A stretch of DNA of 22,670 nt from a bacterium (GTDB lineage Bacteria > Chloroflexota > Dormibacteria > UBA8260 > Bog-877), in contig JAJYWM010000194.1 in NCBI GenBank assembly GCA_021791455.1, positions 1 through 22,670 on the forward strand, read 5' to 3'. Below the pieces are notes generated by a model. It made no database searches. It was not told the origin of the DNA and saw only the letters and a program-made list of their open reading frames with translations. Shown here piece by piece: positions 16,764 through 22,670 of this stretch (position 1 is the first letter of the stretch; each line of letters begins with the position of its first letter). The translations under genes and the position numbers were made by a program.

Positions 16764-17886
16764 CAACACCCTCCCTCGCCTTGGGAAACAGGCAAGCAGC
16801 GATGCGAGTCGCAGCAGCCAACATAACGGCCTCCGGCTCACTCAGCGTTACTCGTAGGGCTCCGGGTATGCCCACCGGTGCACCGGCCTCAACCCGCACG
16901 CCAGCTTCACGAACCAGCGTGTCGATGACATCCGCTTCCGCACCCCCCACCGGGAGAAATAAGTACTGCCCGGCAACCCGCAGGTTCGCTGCCTGGCCGT
17001 AAGCGGAGAGTCCCGTGGAAAACGCCGTAGCTCGGCCCGCGAGGATGGTACGGGTAGCCGCTAGTGTCGCTTCCCCAGACTGCAAAGCTCCCAATGCGGC
17101 GTACTGGCCCAATGCTGGGGCGCAAATGCTCAAAGCCTGCATCAGGTCCGTCATTGTCCCTACCAGCGACGAAGGGCCCGCGACATAGCCTACGCGCCAG
17201 CCCTCCAGGTTCCAAGCGGAGAAGTCCCCGATAACCACAGACGCGGCGGCGCCTACACGCGAGACGTCCATCTCAGTGCCGTCATGCACGACAGGCAAGA
17301 AGTCAGCGAGCGCCTTCACCTCGAGCAAGGGCACACCTTGGTCGTGGGCGCATTGCCGCAGGCTGCGCATCACTTGCTCCGCCACTGTCAAGCCATCCAC
17401 CGTCGGGTTTCGCACAAGGATTGCCCCTACGGGCGGTCGCGTGTTCAAGCACAGCCACTGCGAAACGTCGTCGCATACGTCAGGCAAGGCCAGTCTGTCC
17501 AGTATCCCTCCTGCAGCGGCCGCAAGCTCCTCATCTGTAGTCGGTGACGGCCCAACGACCAAGAGCCTGTCCCCGGCGCCCACAGTCGTGAGTACGGCGA
17601 CAAAGACGGCCTCCTCGACGCCGCACGTCACTAGCACTTCGGTCAACGGATCGGGTCTCCGTCCAGCCCACCTGACTATATGGTCGGCGATAGCACCGCG
17701 CAATTCGACAATACCTGGGCGCGTGGTGTAGTGCGTCGCGCCAGCATCCAGAGCCGCACTCGCAGAAGCCATCGCCTCCTGGTGCACTATCTTCCCCATC
17801 GCAGGTCCAGTGAGGTCGATAAAATCTGACATCAACACTCTGGCACCAATGTCGGCCAGGCCAAGTGACCACGGCAGCCACCCCAT
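16756..17886 (-). CDS. Aminotransferase-like pseudoenzyme lacking the PLP lysine
   Basis: The 376-residue protein has the fold-type I aminotransferase layout but a dismantled active site. Aligned by eye with its downstream neighbour, the Schiff-base Lys is Ala224 (DFSAWNLEGWRVGYVAGP against GFSKTYCMTGWRLGYLAGP; codon GCT at 17217-17215). The PLP-ring Asp is Val190, the phosphate-side Tyr is Leu193, and the substrate-side Tyr is Pro115. Asn160 (RNPT) and the carboxylate Arg345 (ALRVTLS) survive. The reading frame is clean, so this is a maintained protein, not decay. ATG 17886 (AAGG 4 nt upstream) is the probable start; ATG 17832 is an alternative. An 8-bp overlap with the active aminotransferase suggests an active-inactive heterodimer, because these active sites form at dimer interfaces (inference). 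Confidence 0.85.
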   Translation of the reverse strand: MGWLPWSLGLADIGARVLMSDFIDLTGPAMGKIVHQEAMASASAALDAGATHYTTRPGIVELRGAIADHIVRWAGRRPDPLTEVLVTCGVEEAVFVAVLTTVGAGDRLLVVGPSPTTDEELAAAAGGILDRLALPDVCDDVSQWLCLNTRPPVGAILVRNPTVDGLTVAEQVMRSLRQCAHDQGVPLLEVKALADFLPVVHDGTEMDVSRVGAAASVVIGDFSAWNLEGWRVGYVAGPSSLVGTMTDLMQALSICAPALGQYAALGALQSGEATLAATRTILAGRATAFSTGLSAYGQAANLRVAGQYLFLPVGGAEADVIDTLVREAGVRVEAGAPVGIPGALRVTLSEPEAVMLAAATRIAACLFPKAREGVDG

Positions 17887-17966
17887 AGCACCTTGAGATC
17901 GACAGTAGAATCTGGTCGTAGCTGCGATTTGATCATTTGTGTCGCCTCACCACTTCCCAATGTCGC

Positions 17967-17995
17967 ACTGTACGCGGCGCCTACCAGACAGCCAA
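17967..17995 (-). promoter_or_regulatory. Candidate sigma70-type promoter for the aminotransferase-DUF4438 operon
   Basis: On the minus strand TTGGCT (17995-17990) and TACAGT (17972-17967) are separated by exactly 17 bp, with four of six consensus matches in each box. Transcription would begin near 17960, giving a leader of about 75 nt before ATG 17886. The position fits the 120-bp gap after the LDH2-type gene. The match is modest, and GC-rich genomes often use divergent promoters, so this is only a candidate. Confidence 0.35.
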
Positions 17996-18006
17996 CACAG
18001 TCCACG

Positions 18007-19083
18007 TCACTGTATGCCTTGTAGCCACGACGCGTCCAAGCGGAGGTCTCTAGCGAGGTCCTGTAAACTCTGAACAGCCTCTAGATCAAAGGGGATGCCA
18101 CGTGTAAGACGCTCTTGAGTTCTGTGCCACTCTAGCTCCCCTGGGAGCCAAACCCGTTCGACACCTTCGATGAGCTCGCTTCCTCGGACTTCGTCAATTA
18201 ATGCACCAACACGTTCTACATACGAGCTTAGCCCGACGAACCTATCGATGTCTAGCGCGACCACTAAGTGACCAACATCTTGATGGTCCGCCCCAAAGCA
18301 ACCAAGTCCAAAGCCAGCCCCCGTCATGACTCCCGTGAGCGCGTCCACCATGACTGCCATGGCGTAGCCTTTCGGACCGCCCAGAGGGAACAGAGTGCCA
18401 CCCAGCCCCAGCCGCGCATCTGAGGTCCGCCGTCCATCAGCTGTGAGCACCCAGTCCTCGGGAATGTTCCGCCCCCCCTTCAGGTGCCACCGAACCATAC
18501 CCTTCCCGGAAGTACTATTGGCCATGTCAAGAACGAGTGGCCACGGCTCGGGGGTAGGCACGGCGATGCCCCAGGGGTTGGTGCCTACAACGGCCCCTAC
18601 TCCGCCCCACGGAGCTATTTCGGGCCCGGCGTTCGTGAATACGAGGCCAATGAAACCTTCTTCCGAGGCCTGCATCGCGTAGTGGGACACCACGCCCAAG
18701 TGTGTGCTGTCCCGAACCCCGACCGCACCGACTCCAGATGATCGCGCCAAGTCCATAGCCACTGCCATCGCTCGAGTCGCCGCGACCGAACCGGCCGCCC
18801 GCGCCGCATCAACGATCGCCGTCGCTGTCCCCGTCACACGGACGTCCAGCCGTGCCGAAGGCTGGATCACACCTGATCGTACGCGAGAGAGATAGCGTGG
18901 CAGCTGCTGGACGCCCTGCCCTTGCCCTGGGTGCGACCGCAGCGATCCGGTCATCAGGGCGGCGGCGGCATCGCGGGACGCTTCTGGCGAGAAGCCCATC
19001 GCTGCGAAAGCCGCCTGAGAAAACGACCTGGCGCTATCGGCGTCCACCCTCCGCACCTCAACTCCGTCGAGCAGCTCCTTCAT
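18007..19083 (-). CDS. LDH2/MDH2-family oxidoreductase (malate/L-lactate/ureidoglycolate dehydrogenase-like)
   Basis: This 358-residue NAD(P)-dependent dehydrogenase belongs to the family of AllD, ComC and YlbC-type enzymes, which oxidise small 2-hydroxy (or ureido-hydroxy) acids. It is not of the classical Rossmann LDH family. Seen motifs: RSHPGQGQGVQQLPRY (family SHG region, His51), VRDSTHLGVVSHYA with the catalytic-type His128, GTNPWGIAVP (167-176), LDMANSTSGKG (185-195) and GPKGYAMAVMVDALTGV. The family's compact SHG.xRxP stretch carries extra residues here. ATG 19083 has GGAG 10 nt upstream and GAGGA directly before it. Gaps of 120 bp downstream and 196 bp upstream suggest it may have its own promoter. 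In an allantoin-like pathway it would match ureidoglycolate dehydrogenase, but the aminotransferase neighbours argue for another 2-hydroxyacid. Confidence 0.88.
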   Translation of the reverse strand: MKELLDGVEVRRVDADSARSFSQAAFAAMGFSPEASRDAAAALMTGSLRSHPGQGQGVQQLPRYLSRVRSGVIQPSARLDVRVTGTATAIVDAARAAGSVAATRAMAVAMDLARSSGVGAVGVRDSTHLGVVSHYAMQASEEGFIGLVFTNAGPEIAPWGGVGAVVGTNPWGIAVPTPEPWPLVLDMANSTSGKGMVRWHLKGGRNIPEDWVLTADGRRTSDARLGLGGTLFPLGGPKGYAMAVMVDALTGVMTGAGFGLGCFGADHQDVGHLVVALDIDRFVGLSSYVERVGALIDEVRGSELIEGVERVWLPGELEWHRTQERLTRGIPFDLEAVQSLQDLARDLRLDASWLQGIQ

Positions 19084-19279
19084 TCCTCTATTACTCCGCC
19101 CTCACACTTTCTGACGCCAACCTTGCATCGCCGGCCTGTGCGTGGCCCGCCTCTGCGCATCAACCGAGCTCGATGCATGCCTGACACGTCCTTCCTGCGC
19201 TTCCCAAAGCCTCCACCCATCCTCGCGCTACCTGCGGACACGCTTGGCCCCGCTGCCAGCCACGACACCAGGCACCCAA

Positions 19280-20530
19280 TCACGCTCGGGCCCCTCTGGG
19301 CGCAACGCCCACCTCCTGGCCATGCTTGAACACCTTCACCACTGACCTGACCATCTGGGGAATAGAAAAGGCGTCTCCGCGCACCACTACCAGGTCCGCA
19401 AGGTACCCCTGCGCGACTCTTCCTCGCTCATGCTCGACCCCCAGTAGTTCGGCAGCCCCAGATGTGCTCGAACGCAGTACCTCGTTCGGAGTCATTCCGT
19501 AGCGGTACATAAGTTCCAGCTCGCGCAAGTTCGTGCCGTGGGCAACGACTCCACTGTCCGTTCCCATGGCAACACGGACTCCCGCCTGGAGGGCCAACCT
19601 GAACGACTGTTCATGCCTCTCCACCGCTTCTCGGGCCTTACCTAGGGCAGCCGCCGGAAGTTGCGTACCCGCCGCGGCTGCATCCAACACCGCAAGGGGC
19701 GCCGATAGCGTGGGAACCAGCCACGCTCCCTTCTCCGCCATTAAGGTGACCGCCTCCTCATCGAGAAACACTCCGTGTTCAATCGACCGCACCCCAGCAC
19801 GGACCGCCGCCTTCACCCCTTCAGCACCCTGTGCATGAGCCATCACCCAGCGCCCCGCACGCTCAGCCTCCTCCACCAAGACCGCAAGCTCATCATCACT
19901 AAAGTGTCTATGTTCTGGGCTGTCGCGCGGCGACAGCACACCGCCGGTCGTGCATACCTTGATGACATCAGCACCCGCTCGGATCACTTCACGGACCTTC
20001 CGGCGCATCGCATCGACACCGTCCACGACTCCATCCGGCCGACCTGGATGCGCTAGCAGTTCCGCAGGCACTGTGACACCACTCGGGTACCAATTGTCGG
20101 TATGGCCACCGGTCTGCCCGAGCGTCGTCACTGCAATCGCCATGTCCGGGCCCTGGATCATTCCACGCCGCACGGCCTCGCGGATCCCAAGGTCGGCTCC
20201 ACCCGCATCTCTCACCATGGTGATCCCGGTTCCAAGGAGACGCTCCAGATTCTGCATCGCCACGTAGAACTGAAGGGAAAAGGCCTGCTCCAGCATCTGT
20301 ACGACATCGATGGATCCCACGGTCACATGAACGTGGCAGTCAAATAGGCCCGGCATTACCGTGTGACCGCTTACGTCTAGCACCTCGTCTCCGTCGAGTT
20401 CCGCCCCAACATCGATCACACGGTCTCCCTGGACCGCAACGTCAGCCTTGAACAGGTGGGTCGAAACACCGTCAAACACGCACCCACCCTTCAGAACCAG
20501 CCTGCGACCTCTGCCCACCTGTTCGTTCAC
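19280..20530 (-). CDS. Metal-dependent amidohydrolase (imidazolonepropionase/prolidase-like)
   Basis: This 416-residue amidohydrolase-superfamily protein has a complete binuclear-type metal site: HxH in FDCHVHV (His66, His68), Lys191 in DVIKVC (probably carboxylated), His232 in MAHAQG, His252 in SIEHGV and Asp325 in MGTDSG. The N-terminal VLKGGCVFDG and the C-terminal GYLADLVVV form the usual beta-sandwich. The closest recognised group is the Xaa-Pro dipeptidase/imidazolonepropionase-like amidohydrolases, which cleave N-acyl or dipeptide-like amides. It has no signal peptide and is probably cytoplasmic. GTG 20530 has AGGAAG upstream and lies 8 bp after the cyclic amidohydrolase stop, so the two hydrolases are co-transcribed and may act in sequence. 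The 196-bp gap after it holds no recognised gene. Confidence 0.9.
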   Translation of the reverse strand: MNEQVGRGRRLVLKGGCVFDGVSTHLFKADVAVQGDRVIDVGAELDGDEVLDVSGHTVMPGLFDCHVHVTVGSIDVVQMLEQAFSLQFYVAMQNLERLLGTGITMVRDAGGADLGIREAVRRGMIQGPDMAIAVTTLGQTGGHTDNWYPSGVTVPAELLAHPGRPDGVVDGVDAMRRKVREVIRAGADVIKVCTTGGVLSPRDSPEHRHFSDDELAVLVEEAERAGRWVMAHAQGAEGVKAAVRAGVRSIEHGVFLDEEAVTLMAEKGAWLVPTLSAPLAVLDAAAAGTQLPAAALGKAREAVERHEQSFRLALQAGVRVAMGTDSGVVAHGTNLRELELMYRYGMTPNEVLRSSTSGAAELLGVEHERGRVAQGYLADLVVVRGDAFSIPQMVRSVVKVFKHGQEVGVAPRGARA

Positions 20531-20538
20531 GCTACTTC

Positions 20539-21972
20539 CTATCTCTCCGACCCCAATATCTGCTGCGCGGCGGGATAGCTACCGACGGCGGCCTCCCGGG
20601 GTCGTGGCTTCAAGACCCGCCCGAACCCACGCCCAACAGTCACCTCGCCGCGGGAGTACACAAGACAGCCTCGAACGTACGTCGCCTCTACGCGTCCGCG
20701 TACCCGCGTTCCCTCAAAGAGCCCCGCACTCAGTCGTGCCCGGCTATGCCACTCCCGCGTCGACACCGCACCTTCGTACGACGGGTCGTATATGACGAAG
20801 TCCGCGTCCGCCCCGACATCCAGGCTCCCCTTTTCGGGGAAGATCCCGTAGATTGATGCAGGCGCCTCAGTCAGCGCCCGTAACACGGCCGGCAGGGGCG
20901 CCTTCCCGAGCAGCGCTGCACTCAAGGCCAGCTGACCCAACACCTCAACTCCTGGCACCCCCGATGGGGCGTCCAGGTAGTCCACGGCTTCCCGGTCCTC
21001 TGGCGTGAACGGCGCGTGGTCGCTGCAAATCACTTGGAGAGTCCCGTCCGAAACAGCGTCAAGGAGTGCCTGTGCGTCCAACGCCGATCGAAGCGGCGGC
21101 GCCACCTTTGCAGCCTTCCCGACCCTCACCATGTCATCTTCGGTGTAGAACATATAGTGGGGGCAAGTCTCTGCCGTCACTGGCGCCCCTTTGGCCCGCC
21201 ACATTCGCACCAAGTCCACGGCCCACCGCGACGAAACGTGCACTATATGGATCCGCGCTCCCGTGGCTTCCGCCAAAATGCAGGCGCGAGCAACGGCCAT
21301 TGCCTCAACGACTGGCGGCCGCAAGTCGCGATACACTTCCGCTGGATGCGTCGAGTCCCGAGGCGCCCCAGCAAAGTACCGAATTAGTTCCTCGTCCTCT
21401 GCATGGATTGCTACAGGTAAACCAGTCTTCGCGACAAGTGCTAGCGCCTGCAGGAGCTTGCCGTTGTCCACGAGCCACAGACCATCGAACGCGGACATAC
21501 GCTCCGGAAGCGGCGCGTGCGTGAAGATCTTGAATCCAACTGCGCCTTCTGCCGCTAACCCTCCGATCTCACTCTCGGACAGGCTTCCACAGCCGGCAAA
21601 CAGCCCTACGTCAACCACGGACTCTCTGGCGGCGAGCTCCTTCCTCGACCGCAAGCGCGCGACCGTACTCGTACCTACATCGGCTACCGGCATCTCTAAG
21701 ACACTCGTGACGCCCCCGGCCGCCGCAGCCTTAGTGCCTGACCAAAAGTCTTCCCGTTCCGGGTGGTCAGGCGCGCGACAGTGGAAGTGAGCATCCACGA
21801 GTCCCGGCAACACCCACTTCCCACCCGCATCTACCACACTCGACGCTGCGATAAACGTGCCAGGCTCATGGACACCAGCAATTTGCCCGCCCTTCACGCT
21901 CAAATCGACTCTGCGGCTCCAATCACTCGTAACAGCAGTCGCGTTCCGTACGACCAGGTCGACTCCCTTCAC
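20539..21972 (-). CDS. Cyclic amidohydrolase (dihydroorotase/allantoinase/hydantoinase-like)
   Basis: This 477-residue protein is within the dihydroorotase-allantoinase-hydantoinase branch. Metal and substrate residues are all present: DAHFHCR (His62, His64, Arg66), Lys148 in VGFKIF (bridging carboxylated Lys), His190 in VAIHAED, His245 in HIVHVS, and Asp318 in CSDHAPFT. PGLVDAH and the C-terminal GADADFVIYDP with TYVRGCLVYSRGEV are typical. Such enzymes open cyclic amides such as hydantoins, allantoin, dihydropyrimidines or dihydroorotate. The absence of other pyrimidine genes and the presence of catabolic neighbours make the biosynthetic dihydroorotase role unlikely. GTG 21972 is preceded by GGGAGG at 7 nt. 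The last 40 residues are basic and unlike the family core. The exact substrate is open. Confidence 0.9.
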   Translation of the reverse strand: MKGVDLVVRNATAVTSDWSRRVDLSVKGGQIAGVHEPGTFIAASSVVDAGGKWVLPGLVDAHFHCRAPDHPEREDFWSGTKAAAAGGVTSVLEMPVADVGTSTVARLRSRKELAARESVVDVGLFAGCGSLSESEIGGLAAEGAVGFKIFTHAPLPERMSAFDGLWLVDNGKLLQALALVAKTGLPVAIHAEDEELIRYFAGAPRDSTHPAEVYRDLRPPVVEAMAVARACILAEATGARIHIVHVSSRWAVDLVRMWRAKGAPVTAETCPHYMFYTEDDMVRVGKAAKVAPPLRSALDAQALLDAVSDGTLQVICSDHAPFTPEDREAVDYLDAPSGVPGVEVLGQLALSAALLGKAPLPAVLRALTEAPASIYGIFPEKGSLDVGADADFVIYDPSYEGAVSTREWHSRARLSAGLFEGTRVRGRVEATYVRGCLVYSRGEVTVGRGFGRVLKPRPREAAVGSYPAAQQILGSER

Positions 21973-22048
21973 CCTTCGACCTCCCCGATGCCCACCTCGG
22001 TTCCCAACGGCGTGCCTCGGGCAGTGCGGGCTATCCCGCTAAGGGCCG

Positions 22049-22670
22049 TCAACGCGATCGGTGCGCTTTCAGCGCCCTTAGATCGTCGGCGGTAGCAACA
22101 ATCGCTCCAAAGAAACAACACCACTCCCCAGCTCGCACCTGGGGCCGACTTCGGAGGCCGAACACCACTCCATCCTGAGGAGCGCAGAGTCTGGCGACAA
22201 CGTCACCGAAGCAGTCCTGGATGGTGGCGAGCTCCTGGCCTGACTCCACAGGCTCTTCGAAGCGCACGTCGGGGTGGCCAACGAACAAGCCCGATGCCGG
22301 TGCAAGCAGCGCGATCTGATACCCGAGCACCCACTGAGATGCATACTCGGCGGAGCCTGGCAGCATCTTGAAGTGCCGCAGAACGTTCAGTATGCAGCGG
22401 ACATACTCATCCGCGATCGCTCTAAATTCTCCGGTAAGTGTCCTGCACAACCCACCAAGCTCTACGGTCACCGACGGGACACCCTCCGCCGCAAGCTGTG
22501 AGCTTGGGTTCCCAGTGCCCGTAGCAGACCCGAACACAAGCCTCCAACTGGGACCGAGCGCTCCTGCGAGCTCCAACCCGTTGTCAGCTGCAAACGTCAT
22601 GTGGGAGAGGTAGGAGTGTTCGCCTCCGGAGTGGATAGCAATCTGCAGGTCGCATGCGCCCCGCATCGCA
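22049..22670 (-). CDS. Succinylglutamate desuccinylase/aspartoacylase-family deacylase, partial (N-terminus outside window)
   Basis: Only the C-terminal 205-plus residues are in the window; the frame stays open to the right edge. Seen landmarks are the zinc-ligand region with IAIHSGGEHSY, GVPSVTVELGG with the catalytic-type Glu, the helix RAIADEYVRCILNVLRHFKML, and the C-terminal beta-barrel lid (GLFVGHPDVRFEEPVESGQ, APQDGVVFGLRSRPQVRAGE). This layout fits the M14-like AstE/AspA family that removes acyl groups from N-acyl amino acids; DoeB-type N-acetyl-diaminobutyrate deacetylases share it. The ATG at 22666 lies inside the conserved metal-binding segment and is not the true start. The stop is 76 bp before the cyclic amidohydrolase gene, so it is probably an earlier gene of the same operon. 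Confidence 0.82.
   Translation of the reverse strand, partial: AMRGACDLQIAIHSGGEHSYLSHMTFAADNGLELAGALGPSWRLVFGSATGTGNPSSQLAAEGVPSVTVELGGLCRTLTGEFRAIADEYVRCILNVLRHFKMLPGSAEYASQWVLGYQIALLAPASGLFVGHPDVRFEEPVESGQELATIQDCFGDVVARLCAPQDGVVFGLRSRPQVRAGEWCCFFGAIVATADDLRALKAHRSR

Noticed and set aside
17887..18006. GntR operator in the gap before the pseudo-aminotransferase gene (CGAC/GTCG around 17901-17919)
   Set aside because: Only the outer four bases are symmetric and no second copy was found upstream of other genes in the cluster.
22049..22666. Treating ATG 22666 as a real start giving a complete 205-residue protein
   Set aside because: The first residues already fall in the conserved metal-binding segment of the deacylase family and the frame stays open to the window edge, so the gene is cut by the window.

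Overview
This window comes from a GC-rich bacterium with frequent GTG and TTG starts and very compact operons. Actinomycetota or Chloroflexota would fit, but the sequence does not decide between them. It splits into a mobile or defence half (about 1-9200) and a catabolic half (about 9250-22670).

Left half: a complete tRNA-Ser(UGA) gene (15-104) is followed by the frameshifted 3' remnant of an IS1634-type transposase. Next comes a two-gene minus-strand operon (7387 to 1155). Its first gene encodes a protein with an N-terminal PD-(D/E)xK-like nuclease domain and a gamma-class N6-adenine methyltransferase domain of the type ISP kind. Its C-terminus looks like an Abi_C (abortive infection C-terminal) domain instead of the expected target-recognition domain. 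The second gene starts inside the stop of the first (GTGA overlap). It encodes a 1229-residue RecD2-like SF1 helicase with an unrecognised N-terminal region of about 370 residues and a C-terminal nuclease-like domain. This pair is a candidate anti-phage or restriction-like system. About 1.9 kb of decayed DNA follows, holding a PIN-domain (VapC-like) remnant and a perfect 26-bp inverted repeat.

Right half: a GntR/FCD regulator and a DegT-type aminotransferase lie on the plus strand. They converge on a long minus-strand cluster that reads from 22670 down to 11926. In transcription order it encodes an aspartoacylase/succinylglutamate desuccinylase-like deacylase (cut by the window edge), a dihydroorotase/allantoinase-like cyclic amidohydrolase, an imidazolonepropionase/prolidase-like amidohydrolase and an LDH2/MDH2-type dehydrogenase. 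These are followed by a pseudo-aminotransferase lacking the PLP lysine, an intact class I/II aminotransferase, a D-2-hydroxyacid dehydrogenase, two DUF4438 paralogues and an SDR oxidoreductase. Overlaps of 4-8 bp and gaps of 8 bp link most neighbours. The order hydrolase, deaminating or transaminating enzyme, 2-oxo/2-hydroxyacid reductase suggests catabolism of a cyclic amide or N-acyl amino acid. The substrate cannot be read from sequence. The most unusual items are the methyltransferase-Abi_C chimera with its helicase partner, the lysine-less aminotransferase paired with an active one, and the tandem DUF4438 genes.
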